Shown: piece by piece, positions 24,133-39,126 of the stretch
Layout: each line of letters starts with the position of its first letter
Position numbering within the stretch: the first letter of the stretch is position 1
Assembly (NCBI RefSeq): GCF_024713945.1
Contig: NC_134679.1
Coordinates: forward strand, 1,865,001 to 1,929,000
Length of the DNA stretch: 64,000 nucleotides
From: Dermatophagoides farinae
Taxonomy: Eukaryota > Arthropoda > Arachnida > Sarcoptiformes > Pyroglyphidae
Direction of reading: 5' to 3'
The notes under the pieces: model-generated
The model's input: only the letters and a program-made list of their open reading frames with translations
Databases searched by the model: none
Told to the model about the DNA's origin: nothing
Program-made: the position numbers and the translations under genes

Positions 24133-26739
24133 ATGTCAATAATAAATAATTTTATTCGTCTATCACATGTATGTGTTCGACATGAACGTCCATTCTTATT
24201 GACACGATCCCGACATCTATTGATTCGTTCCATTAATCTCGAAGCTCGTGGTATTAATAATAATATTTCATCTTGTCGAAAACAATTATTTTATGCTTTC
24301 GAAATGCTTTCATTCATACCGAATTTAAGAGGTAAACAATTGCGTTTATTTCGTAATTTCTATTATCGTTTGGTCAGAGATTTCCGACTGTTGAATGATC
24401 AACAACAAAAAATTCCCGATGGATTTGGTAAATTTTTTCCCAGACAAAAACCTCAACAATCACAACAACAGCAACAACAACCGAAAACTCAACAACAGCA
24501 ATCCGGAGCAGAGAAACCGAAAGAAATTGAATTTAAATTTTCTTTTGGTACACGACCTGGTGGTGGTGGAGGAGGAGGTGGGACTGGTGGACCTAAACCA
24601 ACTGATCCAAACATGTGGTCATTGATCGGTTTTGCCGGCACTTTTACATTATTGATGGCCTATTCATTTTTCAAAATCCGATATCGTGAAATTACTTGGA
24701 AAGAATTTATCAATCAATATCTTCAGGGTGGAATGATGGAAAAACTTGAAGTTGTTAATAAAAAATGGGTACGAGTAAAATTTATGCCTGGAGCTCCTGT
24801 TGCTACCAACACCACACTTTGGTTCAACATTGGCAGTGTCGAAACATTCGAACGTAATTTGGAAAATATTCAACTTGAAATGAATATTGAACCGGCTAAT
24901 TTTACACCCGTTGTTTATAAAAATGAAATTGATAGGTATGATTTTTTTTGAATGTTTTCAATGTCGAATTAATAATCAATCCAATCTACTAGTTCCCATG
25001 TGATTTCGTTTCTGCCAACAGTTTTGATCATTGGTTTAATATTATGGTCAATGCGTAGAGCAAGTAATGTTATGGGTGGAGCACGAAAAGGAGGTGGAAT
25101 TTTCGGTATGGGTGAATCTACGGCTAAATTGATAAATCCAAAAGATATCTCTGTTAAATTCAAGTAATTTTCAAAAAAAGTTGTTTGTCTAAAAAAAGTT
25201 TATTTAACCAATTTTCATTTATAGGGATGTAGCTGGCTGTGAAGAGGCTAAATTGGAAATTATGGAATTTGTCAATTTTCTAAAGAATCCATCACGATAC
25301 ACCGAATTGGGTGCTAAGATTCCAAAAGGTGCCCTTCTAACTGGACCACCAGGTACTGGTAAAACTTTATTAGCTAAAGCTACAGCTGGTGAAGCTAAAG
25401 TGCCTTTCATCACCGTATCTGGCTCAGAGTTTCTCGAAATGTTTGTCGGTGTTGGTCCTTCACGTGTTCGAGATATGTTTGCAATGGCACGTAAAAATGC
25501 TCCATGCATTTTATTTATTGATGAAATTGATGCCGTTGGTCGTAAACGTGGTGGTCGCAATATAGGTGGCCATAGCGAACAGGAAAATACATTGAATCAA
25601 TTATTGGTCGAAATGGATGGTTTTAATACGGCTTCCAATGTCGTTGTATTGGCCGCTACTAATCGTATAGATATTCTTGATAAAGCACTGCTAAGGCCGG
25701 GTCGTTTCGATCGACAAATATTTGTCCCACCACCAGATATCAAAGGTCGAGCTTCAATTTTCAAAGTCCATCTACAACCATTAAAAACTGATCTGGATAA
25801 ATCGGAAATTGCCCGTAAATTAGCTGCATTGACGCCCGGATTCACTGGTGCCGATATTGCAAATGTATGCAATGAAGCTGCATTAATAGCCGCTCGTGAT
25901 CTGAGTCAATCTATTACATTTAAAAATTTTGAAGCCGCAATTGAACGTGTCGTGGCTGGATTGGAAAAGAAAACAAAAGTATTGCAACCAGAAGAGAAAA
26001 AGACTGTCGCCTATCATGAAGCTGGTCATGCTGTTTGCGGTTGGTTTCTGGAACATGCCGATCCGTTGCTCAAAGTATCGATTATACCTCGTGGCATGGG
26101 ATTGGGTTATGCACAATATTTGCCAAAAGAGCAATATCTTTATACAAAAGAACAATTATTTGATCGAATGTGTATGACATTAGGTGGTCGAGCTTCAGAG
26201 CAGATATTTTTCAACCGTATTACATCAGGTGCACAAGATGATCTTCAAAAGGTAACAAAAATTGCCTATTCACAAATCGTTCAGCTTGGTATGAGTGAAA
26301 AAGTTGGTAATCTTTCATTCGATATGCCTGACAAAGGTGAATTAGTCATTGATAAACCATATAGCGAAGAAACAGCTCAGCTGATTGATCAAGAAGTCAG
26401 AGATCTTGTTAGTCGATCATATCAACGAACAATCGATCTGTTAACGCAACATAAATCTAATGTAGAAAAGGTATGTTCGAAATACATGTCTATTGTTTAA
26501 AATTAATCATTCATCTCCGACCACAGGTAGCAAAACGTTTATTAGAAAAAGAAATTCTAGATCGTGAAGATATGATTGAACTTTTAGGTAAACGTCCATT
26601 CAAAGAAAAATCTACATATGAAGAATTTGTCGAAGGAACTGGTAGCCTTGAAGAGGATACAACCTTACCGAAAGGTCTTCAAGATTGGAATCAAGAGGAA
26701 ACGGAAAAACAAAAACAACCTGAAACAAATAAACCGTAG
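24133..26739 (+). CDS. AFG3L2: Mitochondrial m-AAA protease subunit (AFG3L2 type)
   Basis: Four exons: 24133-24935, 24993-25163, 25225-26470 and 26527-26739. The protein has 810 residues (human AFG3L2 797). It is an ATP- and zinc-dependent inner-membrane protease for quality control and ribosomal protein processing. A basic presequence is followed by a Gln-rich and Gly-rich linker (GGGGGGGGTGG). Two membrane segments flank the intermembrane domain: [20 protein letters not shown] and the stretch around [13 protein letters not shown]. The AAA module has Walker A GPPGTGKT (about 365-372), Walker B CILFIDE (about 419-425) and an arginine-rich SRH (RPGRFDR). The protease site is HEAGH (about 589-593). 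All catalytic motifs are intact. It lies tail-to-tail with Rab2. Confidence 0.96.
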
Positions 26740-27517
26740 ATTGTAATCAATTTTTTTTTAATTTGCAAAGTAAATATGTTTGTTGTGTAATTTGTAAGTG
26801 ATATTAAAGGTCAAAAATTTAAAATGAATTTTTTTCCATTTTGGTTGGTGGTGTAGTGATGGTGTAAATGGAAATTTTTGTATTTGAATTTTGAATAAAT
26901 GAATGGAGATGATGAGGAGAGACAGAGAGAGAGAAAAAAGAAATCAGATTGAAAGGAATGTGTCATTTTTGAAAAATGAAAGAATATCAAGAAGGAAGAG
27001 GAGGAAAAAAATGTGGTATAAGTAAACAATTAACAATATAGCCAGGATAAAATAATTTTTCACTTCGGACAAATTCCTTATTACCAATTCCTCACCAATA
27101 AGTTATTATTCGAACATTCATTCTTGATGATGACTAGTTTGAAATGTATTTTTTTTCTTTTGGTCGTTCATGAATTTCTTTGTTGAATCGATTAAGCTGA
27201 ATTTTTGAAATAAAATTTGAAAATAAAGTTTCAATCGAAAAATGGAGAAAAAATTAAAGGCTTGCGGACTATCAATATTGTTATAGGTAGGTAGTGGCAA
27301 ATGGTGATTGAAAAAAAAATTGATTTGCAATCGATAATGATGATAAGAATAGAAAGTAAAAGACAGATTTTGTTTGTTATTTATTCGTTTGCCGATTATT
27401 TCATGATGAATGACGTACATTTTTGTTAATGGATTTTGTTGTTAAAAATTAAAAAATTAATGGATGAACAAATTGATGATCATGACGATGAATGTCTATT
27501 ATATCCATATGAACATC
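26740..27517. other. Tail-to-tail intergenic region, AFG3L2 and Rab2
   Basis: It holds both 3' flanks. A purine-rich GAGA stretch lies near 26905-26945. Open frames here are short and of low complexity. I saw no gene. Confidence 0.5.
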
Positions 27518-30700
<3,183 letters not shown>

Positions 30701-31948
30701 ATGCAACATCCCTCGGGTTTACCACAGCATATGCGTAAATTTCTTCCATCATTATCTGGTATGTCAAGACCACCACCATCTTCAGGACGATTATTAACCT
30801 CGAAACATTTTGCATTGCGGAGAAAATCTGATCGTGATTTTACACCTGCCCATTGGTCACAATATTTTACCGCTCAACAAGATATTACAATTAATGATGG
30901 CGATGTTTTCCGTGTTTATATACATGAACAAGCTGAATCAGTAGATCACATGCCTTTGTTGCTGCTATTACATGGTGGAGGTTTCAGTGCACTTACCTGG
31001 TCATTATTTGTTAAATCATTGGTTGAAATTTGTCATGTTCGTATAATGGCCATCGATATTCGTGGCCATGGTTCAACACGGTCGGCAAATGATGAAGATC
31101 TAAGCATTGCCACAATGGTCAATGATATTATTCAGGTATTACTGAAAATGTTTGATGAATCGATGCCAGAACTTATCCTAATGGGCCACAGTATGGGTGG
31201 AGCATTGGCAGCTCATTTTGCTGATAAATGTTGCGAATCATCGATTAATTCACGAATACTTGGATTGATTGTGATTGATGTTGTCGAAGGAACGGCTAAA
31301 CAAGCATTATCTCAGATGCAACAAGTACTTCAATCACGACCTTCTGGTTTTAAATCCATCGAACAAGCAATCGAATGGTGTGTTCGTAGTAATCAAACAC
31401 GGAATTTAGAATCTGCTAGAATTTCGATGCCTGGACAGATTAAACACAGTCAAACTGGAATTTGTGCAGCCGATTTGGTGGCAGAAAGTAGACCAGAAAC
31501 ACCTGAAGAATCCCATCATACTGATAGTATGCCCGCAAATTCATTTGGTCTATCGACATTAACTGAAAATTCACCCACAAAAGAAGATAAAACGGTTATC
31601 GCTACACCGGATGACCATCAATTATCAATCAAACAATTTGTTTGGCGAATTAATCTGGCTCATACAGAACCATTCTGGATGGAATGGTTTGATAATCTGT
31701 CACAAATATTTCTCAATTCCAAAGGTGGTGCCAAACTTTTATTATTGGCCGGTGTAGATCGTCTAGATGGTCCAATGACCGTGGGTCAAATGCAAGGTAA
31801 ATTTCAAATGCAAATTCTTCCACGTGTTGGTCACGTCATACAGGAAGATGATCCTGATTCGGTTGCACAAGTTGTCGCTACCTATCTATGTAGAAATCGT
31901 TTCTCAACTCCCAAGATGGAATTCGAACGTCCATTTCCTTCTTGTTAA
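30701..31948 (+). CDS. PPME1: Protein phosphatase methylesterase 1
   Basis: A single coding exon for 415 residues (human 386). PPME1 removes the C-terminal methyl ester from the PP2A catalytic subunit. It is an alpha/beta hydrolase: LLLLLHGGGFSALTW (oxyanion region), IDIRGHGST, the nucleophile elbow GHSMGG with Ser164, the following VIDVVEG with the likely acid, and VGHVIQED with the likely catalytic His. The N-terminus (MRKFLPSLSGMSRPPPS) resembles vertebrate PPME1. A Ser/Thr/Pro/Glu-rich loop of roughly 45 residues before QFVWRINLAHTEPFW is the main source of the extra length. No intron is present. The 3' end lies 174 bp from the end of the convergent CPSF30 gene. Confidence 0.95.
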   Translation: MQHPSGLPQHMRKFLPSLSGMSRPPPSSGRLLTSKHFALRRKSDRDFTPAHWSQYFTAQQDITINDGDVFRVYIHEQAESVDHMPLLLLLHGGGFSALTWSLFVKSLVEICHVRIMAIDIRGHGSTRSANDEDLSIATMVNDIIQVLLKMFDESMPELILMGHSMGGALAAHFADKCCESSINSRILGLIVIDVVEGTAKQALSQMQQVLQSRPSGFKSIEQAIEWCVRSNQTRNLESARISMPGQIKHSQTGICAADLVAESRPETPEESHHTDSMPANSFGLSTLTENSPTKEDKTVIATPDDHQLSIKQFVWRINLAHTEPFWMEWFDNLSQIFLNSKGGAKLLLLAGVDRLDGPMTVGQMQGKFQMQILPRVGHVIQEDDPDSVAQVVATYLCRNRFSTPKMEFERPFPSC

Positions 31949-32122
31949 TAATTAACAATTATTAATAATTGATAATTTGTATTTACATGATACAATAAAT
32001 GATAATTATTAAATAATATAATATGAATGAATGATGCAAAATTTGTTGTTGTTTTTGTTTTCTCCACACACACACTCCACCACCCGAATTCATTATCAAA
32101 ATTAATATATTTACAAATATGA

Positions 32123-33273
32123 TTAAGATTCTGATTGATCCATGCTGGCATTATTCGATGATTGTTGATTACGTTTCTGATGTAAATCTTTCAGGGCCGG
32201 ACTTAGGAATGCAAGATAGCCTTTTGGACATTTATTTGCATAATGTCCTTTTTCCCCACATTTAAAACAGGTAACTTGATCTAATGGCCGATATGATGGT
32301 TTAGGTTTCGGTTGATTTGTCTGCTCATCAGAATTATTTGATTGTTGTTGTTGCTGTTGTGGTTGTTGTTGTTGTTGCTGCTGCTGATGATGTTGTTGTT
32401 GTTGTTGTTGTTGATGGTGATGATGATGATGATTTTGATAATGGCGATTTTCATGACTAACATAGTGAAAGTTATACTAGATTTTTAAAAGAAAAAAAAA
32501 TTTTCGTTAGTTTTGTAATTCATTTTTACAGTTATTACCTGTTCGCTAAATCTTTGAATAAGTTCATCCCGCTGTTCAGGTGGAATCTGATTACATGTAT
32601 AAATTTTATGGCCAACTTCATTACAATAATGACAAATAACACCAGGTTTTTTCGGTGCTGATGGATCGGTTGAATTTGCTGCACTTATAGGTATATCGAA
32701 ACGCATATGAATAAATTTACAGCCAGGACCATCCGGACAGAATCCACAAAGATAATTTAGACATGCAACACGACGTGTATGACGATGACGACAATTGGGG
32801 CCATGGCGACAGAATCCACGATCATACCAAGGACAATCTTTTATCTTTGTTTCCGGATCAATATGTAAAAATGGACATTCTTTATTACTGCAGGCACGAA
32901 ATTTTGAATAGAAATAACATTCAGGCATCTTGGACATGTTATATTCATGCAAAAATTCGCATGAATCACCTTTGAAATTAGTTTTTTTTGAAAGAGGTTT
33001 ATTAATCAATCCGTTTTAATTGTTGTTCTGACACCAACCTTTTTTGCATAGACCACGAAGCCAATGTTTACAAACAACTGTACGATCCGGTTTAATATGT
33101 CGATATGGACACATTGATCCACGTTGACAAATACCACGAATATGGAACACACAGGTAGCCGAACCAGATTTATCCATACCTGGAAATGGTAATGGTAATG
33201 CTCCAATCTGTTCATCAAGATCTCTTTCAATATCGAATTTTATATCGATAATAGGTGCTACTAGATCTTCCAT
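32123..33273 (-). CDS. CPSF4: CPSF30 / Clipper, cleavage and polyadenylation factor
   Basis: Three exons: 33273-33039, 32969-32539 and 32476-32123. The protein has 339 residues (human up to 269). CPSF30 binds the AAUAAA signal in the mRNA 3'-processing complex. Five CCCH fingers follow one another: CVFHIRGICQRGSMCPYRH, CKHWLRGLCKKGDSCEFLH, CYFYSKFRACSNKECPFLH, CPWYDRGFCRHGPNCRHRH and a fifth beginning CLNYLCGFC. Two CCHC knuckles follow: CHYCNEVGHKIYTC in exon 2, and CFKCGEKGHYANKC near the end. Between them exon 3 encodes a His/Gln-rich run. Two knuckles are known in Drosophila Clipper, while mammals have one. The start MEDLVAPI fits the family. It shares its strand with OSGEP upstream. Confidence 0.95.
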
Positions 33274-33682
33274 GTTTTGATGTACGATTTTGTTAAACGA
33301 ACGTTTTAGAAATTTATAACAAATCTTCGAATACAAATCTCAAAGATGCGGTCAATTTTGGAGCTAATTTGATTGCCATTTATGCTGAAAATTCATTATC
33401 AAAAATATTATGGATAAATCGAGAAAAAACTATTCACACCAAAAATTTTTCTTGGTATTTTTTATAAATTTTTTCTCTCCAATCATCAATCAGTTGGACA
33501 TGATGAGTGTGAGAAAAAATTTATAAAAAAAACAATGATCCATGTGAGTGAGTCGAAATAGCCGACACTATTGTATCGCTATTCAATTTTTGCGCTTTAC
33601 AAAGTTTAATAATTTCGAAAAAAAAAATTTCAGTTTAAAAAAATTAAATTTTATTCAAATTCAAAATTTTTAATCTAATGTC
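33274..33682. other. Spacer between OSGEP 3' end and CPSF30 start
   Basis: 409 bp that must hold the CPSF30 promoter and the OSGEP 3' flank, both on the minus strand. No gene is visible. Confidence 0.5.
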
Positions 33683-34803
33683 CTAATCTCTCCACGTGAC
33701 TAAAACATCATCCGTACGAAATCTTTGCGTACAGAATGTATCATCAAAATCAGTCTTTTGTCCAGCTTTATACATTAATGCACCAGTATAGGCAATCATA
33801 GCACCATTATCGATACAATATCGATCATCAGTGGCATGTAATTTGGCATTACGTTCTTCGGCCATTATACGCATCATTTCCTGTAATCGAAGATTACAGC
33901 CAACACCACCTACAATCAGTACTTCATTGGATCCAGTATGAGCCATAGCACGTTCAGTCGTTTCGACCAACATGGCAAACATTGTTTCCTGAACGGAAAA
34001 ACATAGATCCTCTTTGGTGTATTCACCACTTTCGAGCCATTTATCAATTTTTGGCTCAATAAATGAAATGATGCCGGAAAATGAAACATCCATTCCTTTT
34101 ACTACGTATGGTAGATGAACGAATTTTTTGCCCCTAAAATGTTTTCAAATAAATTAAATGGATTTTTAATATAGCTCAGAAATCTTACTTTTTAGCCATC
34201 TGTTCAATGTTATAGCCTGGACTAGGATCATTTGAAAGCTTAAGAATGCGTGCAAATCGATCTAAACAATTACCGATGGCAATATCAATAGTTTCACCAA
34301 AAATACGATATTTTTTCTCACTATAAGCAATCACTTGTGTATTACCACCACTGACATATAAAACGGTAGGATTATCTGATCCAGTTACTAAACGTCCCAT
34401 TTCGATATCTAAGAATATGTACATTAATTGTATGGATATGAAAAGTATCGGTCCAATGAAACTTACGTCCAATGCAATGATTTACACCAACGATCGGTTT
34501 GTTCCATAATAGAGATAAACATCTAGCAACAACAGCAACAGAGACTAATGGTGCCCCCATTCCTGGTCCTTTAGTATAACATATCACATCAATATCTTCG
34601 GATTTAAGACCACTGATTTTCAGTGCTTCTGTCAAAAGATTCAATATCCGAGATCGATGATGTGCGGCAGTAAATCTTGGCTGAAATCCTTCACCCGGTG
34701 GCGTAATATAAGTAACACGAGGATTGGCCAATACTTCACCATCACGAACGATGCCAATACCTAATTTATTGGCCGATCCTTCAAAACCGATTGCAATAAC
34801 CAT
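33683..34803 (-). CDS. OSGEP: OSGEP/Kae1, tRNA t6A threonylcarbamoyltransferase (KEOPS)
   Basis: Three exons: 34803-34467, 34408-34189 and 34133-33683. They give exactly 335 residues, the same as human OSGEP. The enzyme moves the threonylcarbamoyl group to A37 of ANN-decoding tRNAs in the KEOPS complex. Visible landmarks are the start [30 protein letters not shown], the metal ligands His109 and His113 in NHCIGH (split by intron 1), [31 protein letters not shown] and the late [10 protein letters not shown] with the third metal ligand. All key residues are present. Exon joins are in frame. Confidence 0.97.
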
Positions 34804-35774
34804 GGTTATAAAAATGTAAAAAAATTCAAAAACCAACAAAACATGTGATCTTCATTCATAAGAAATCCATACACTAATCACCAGATGTCGCTTTTCTGGT
34901 CCGATTTTCAAATTATCAATCAATCAATATAATATATTTCTCAAATCCATTTTATTCGGAAAAAATCAATTAATCGATTCATTTGTGATTGTATTATTCG
35001 ATATAAAATTGCGTAAATTATCCTAGAAATTGTGGCTGTCCTCGTCGTTACATAACATAATGTTGATGAAAGAAGGACAACAACGATGCTGATGGTGATG
35101 ATGATGATGATGATTATGGCAATGTAATGAAGGTAAGAAAAAGAAATTATGGACGCGATCATATGAGACCTGTTCTTATCAATTATCATAAAATATCCAT
35201 TCATTCAAATGTGCCAAAAACAACAGCAAAAAAAAAAATCAATGACTGAACGTTCCAATAATCAACAGGAAAAAAAACGAACGAAATAACGAATCTATGA
35301 AAATCCATTTATGTTGAAAATCGATGATAAGGGTGATATTTTCTATGAATATTACGTATTGATTTGTGTGTCTCTTATTAACATCTTATCTAACACGGAT
35401 TTCGATGGAATTGAATTTACGATCAAAAATTGGATTCAATTTTTCTGAATGCTTATTTATTGAGAACAAGATTTATGGGAACAGATATATAATTCAATTA
35501 AATATAATCATATGTGTCAAATTATAATCATGATCATATAAGTGAAGAATCGATAATTTATAATTCGTTTAATTTAAACTAGAGAAAATGTTCGGCCTAC
35601 ATATTTTTTTTTTGTTCTTCTTACTTGAAATACGTTTATTAACATCATCATCCTGTCTTTATCATTCAATTTGATAATGAATTTTCCAACATACAAATAT
35701 AAAAATTTATTGATCAACATGGGAAATTGTGAAAAAGAATGAAATGACTATTATCATTACGCCATCATGTGTGT

Positions 35775-35828
35775 TCGAGGATAATTAATAAAATTAGGTC
35801 CTCGATCCAAAAAAAAAAAAAAAAAAAA
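35775..35828. repeat. Inverted repeat followed by an A20 run
   Basis: TCGAGGA at 35775-35781 and its perfect complement TCCTCGA at 35799-35805 could form a 7-bp stem with a 17-base loop. Three bases later 20 A residues follow (35809-35828). No protein frame explains it. Confidence 0.6.
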
Positions 35829-36585
35829 TTATCTAAAACATGAAGATGATGGTGCGTGCGTCTACTTTGGACGACGAATAAAATTTACAATAAATGTATG
35901 ATAATGATGATGATGATGAAAAAAATAACAGCAAATACAAATAAACATTTGCGTAAACATTTATTTTGTAGGACAAGAACAATTTCTACATCCGGCTGCA
36001 TTGTTGATTGTTTCAAAAACAACAACAACAACAACAACAAAAACATGAAAATTTCACTTGTCATTATCATTCTTGTGTGTGTGTGCGTTTTGTTTTCTAT
36101 TTTTTTTTCTTCAGCTATTTCAAAATATACTTTTTTTTCACATGTTTTCTCAATATATCGATTTATCAATAACTTGAATGGATAATTTTTTTTTTCATTG
36201 ACTAAAAACTGATTGTTTCATGTTTGTGGCCAAATGTGTGTGCGTGTGTGTATTTCGACAAACAAACAAAATGAAATACCGGTTGTACCACCAGAAAATG
36301 AAACAAACAAACAAACAAACAAGAAATCATTTGGAGAAAAAAAAGATGACAATTGATGAAATGATTGAAATTTTTTTATTTTGCTGTTTTGTTTCCATTT
36401 CTTTAGATTTTTGGACAGACAGGTTTAATTTTATCCACTTATCAATATATGTAGATGAAAAAAAAAATCAGAAATAGAATGACATTGAAATGTTGAGATA
36501 TTGTTACCGTTTGTCACCAGAAATTTTATTCATAAGAAATCATGTTTTCAATTTTCAATTTTTTTTTGATTCAATTTTTTTTGGA

Positions 36586-36592
36586 TATAAAA
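36586..36592 (+). promoter_or_regulatory. TATA box of the small His-rich gene
   Basis: TATAAAA lies about 137 bp before the start codon at 36724. Transcription would begin about 30 bp downstream, near 36617, giving a 5' leader of about 107 bases. Confidence 0.5.
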
Positions 36593-36723
36593 ATCCATCG
36601 AATTGATCCAAATGGAATCAGATCACTATTTGTATTCAATTCGATCGATCATTGTGATTTGTCATCCTGATATTTTATTATATTTTTCAACAACCAAAAA
36701 ACAAAAAACAAACAAACAAAAAA

Positions 36724-37052
36724 ATGAAATTCATTCTGATTATCGCTATGCTTACTGTATTAAGCTTAATGTTTATCAATACTGAAGCCTATCATCATCA
36801 TGGTCATCATGGCCATAAATTGAAAATCAAACATGTGTGGAAAAAACATGGCCATCATGGGTATGGACATGGTTATGGTAAAAAACATGTTGGCCATTCT
36901 AAACGTTATCATAAACAAAAACATCATCATGGTAAGTGTTTGTTTGTTTGTTTGTGTGACTTTTTTTTGTGCCGAATTTTACAAAATTTTCATTTTCATT
37001 TTTTTTCAAATTTTCAGGTTATGGACATGGACACCATGGCCATCATTACTGA
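36724..37052 (+). CDS. Small secreted His/Gly-rich protein
   Basis: Two exons, 36724-36931 and 37018-37052, for 80 residues. The donor GGTAAGT and acceptor TTTTCAG split a Gly codon (phase 1). Residues 1-22 form a clear signal peptide (MKFILIIAMLTVLSLMFINT, then EA). The mature part is basic and almost only His, Gly, Lys and Tyr, with repeats such as HHGHHGH, GYGHGYG and the exon-2 end YGHGHHGHHY. There are no Cys residues. Similar His/Gly-rich peptides in arthropods serve as antimicrobial, metal-binding or cuticle components. Which applies is not known. The gene has its own TATA box and a quiet surrounding. Confidence 0.75.
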
Positions 37053-38216
37053 TATGATAAAGAAATGGTGAAGAATGAAATTAAAATGAAAAAATCTACT
37101 AAAATAACTTATAAAAATTGAATTGATTCATTTTGAAGAAAAAAAAAACTGTCCAGAAATTTTTTTTTTGTCAAGAAACATATAACAAAGTTCAAAGTTT
37201 GAATTATTCGTTCGTTCGTTTTTTTTGCTGAAAATTTGAACTTGAATTTTTTTTTCTTTTTGCAAAATTTATTTATTTATTTTTTATTTTATTGTTGAAA
37301 AAATTATTATGTAACTTGAATTAACTTGTTTTTTTATTTTATGTCTAGTTGTAACGATGATGATGATGATAAAAGAAAGAAAAAATTGAATAAATCTTCA
37401 TCATGTTTAATTTTTAAATTTTTGTTGGGGAAAAAAAATTTTTTTTTTTATGATCTGATTTTGTTTTGTTGTTGTTGTTGTTTTATTAATTCAAAATTCA
37501 ATTTCAAAGATGGGAAGAATTTTTTTTTTCATTGCTTGATATATCATCATATCAAGGTTTTGGGAACGACATTGAGGCAAAAAAAAATGGTCCAAATATA
37601 TAGGATCCGTCAGCAATCTTATGATGATGATGACAATCAATTTGTCAGCACAAATTTTAAACTATAAGCGTGTTCCTGTGTGTATGTTTTGTGTTTGGTC
37701 ATCGTCACATACATATATATTCTGTTGTGTTTTGCCATGGCCTGAAAAAAAAATTCACACCTTTTTTTTGACGAAATGAAAACAATGTTGTTGTGTGTTG
37801 TTGGTTTTTATTTGTCAAATTCTAACGAATAAAAAATAACAAATTATTGAAATTTTAATAAATCAATTTCAAGTAAAATGACATCATCTTTATTTGATTT
37901 TCAATTTTTATTTCGCACAAATAAAAGTAAAAACGTTCGAAAAAAAGTATAAAAAAAACAAATTTTGACTATTCAACCATGGAAACACACACACGAATAA
38001 CCTTCGACATTCATATGGCATCATAAGGCTTGTCTAATTATAATTTCCAAGTTTTGCATCATCATAAGCAGCAGCAGCAATAGAATTAGCCCAATTTGAC
38101 CTTTTCCGGTCGATGAACAGCAAAAAATAAAAAATCCATTCAACCGAAATAAAATAAAATATAAAAAAAAATTCACCTTGGCTACACACACACTTACAAC
38201 AAGGTCGTTGGCTGGT

Positions 38217-38260
38217 CATCATCATCATCATCATCACACACACACACACACACACACACA
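38217..38260. repeat. Compound CAT/(CA)13 microsatellite
   Basis: About six TCA/CAT units run directly into 13 CA units (38235-38260). Confidence 0.85.
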
Positions 38261-39100
38261 AAAGTCATATAGAATATCATAAATCAATAATTGGCATCAA
38301 TCGGAAAAAAAATCATTTCATTCAATTTGATTCAATTCATCGTTATATGTAATAATGATATAACCAATAAATCTCCCAATATAAATAAATTAATAATATA
38401 CAAGTTCTTCGTTTTCTTTCTCATCTTTCAATTTTCATTTTTTTTTTTCATCTTTTTTTACTGTAAACTTGGAACAATCCTTGACGATCCTTGTTGTTAT
38501 TTTTTTTTTGTTTCTCTTTATTTCTACAAATATAGCATCTTTATGTGTTTGTTGTGTTCATGTTTGTTTTTTTTTGCTTCATCATTCTTTTAGAATTATG
38601 CAATTGTTTTGTTCAATGTCCAATGTTATCAATGATGATGATGATGCTCAAACGATGTTCCATCATCATCATAATGCAACAAATTGATTTATTATTTTTT
38701 CTGTGAATCCTCCTTGAAAACGTTTTATTTTCCCTCTCATTCAGATTAAGATGTATGATGATGATGACGATGATGATTATGAAAATGGAAAAAAATCACA
38801 GTCGAAAAATTCATGTTCACCTGACAATACTTTTGGAACAGAAAAAAAATAAACAAAATTTGGTACATTATGTCAATTCGTTCATTGATAATTATGAATT
38901 TTTTTTTTGTTATCATTCATTCATTGAAAGGGTTTCATCATCACATCGTATTTATTATTTGGTGATTTTATTTCATTTCAAATTAAATCAATGAATGAAT
39001 GAATGATTGATGCAATTGTTCGAAAATGTTGAATTGAAAATGAGAATTATTAGATAATAATTTGTGACAAAAATGTGTCACGACGACGATAAATGACAAT

Positions 39101-39126
39101 GGTTGGTTGGTTGGTTGGTTGGTTGG
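39101..39126. repeat. GGTT tetranucleotide repeat
   Basis: Six GGTT units in a row, plus GG, in intergenic DNA. Confidence 0.85.

Larger units (their letters stand above)
34804..36723. other. Gene-poor region upstream of the His-rich gene
   Basis: 1.9 kb without a supported gene. It starts with the OSGEP promoter side. It contains GAT repeats near 35084-35115 and an inverted repeat followed by 20 A at 35775-35828. Near its end lies the TATA box of the small His-rich gene. Confidence 0.45.

Noticed and set aside
36145-36180. Possible small membrane peptide near 36040-36180
   Set aside because: The hydrophobic stretch comes from T-rich DNA and has no promoter or conserved context.
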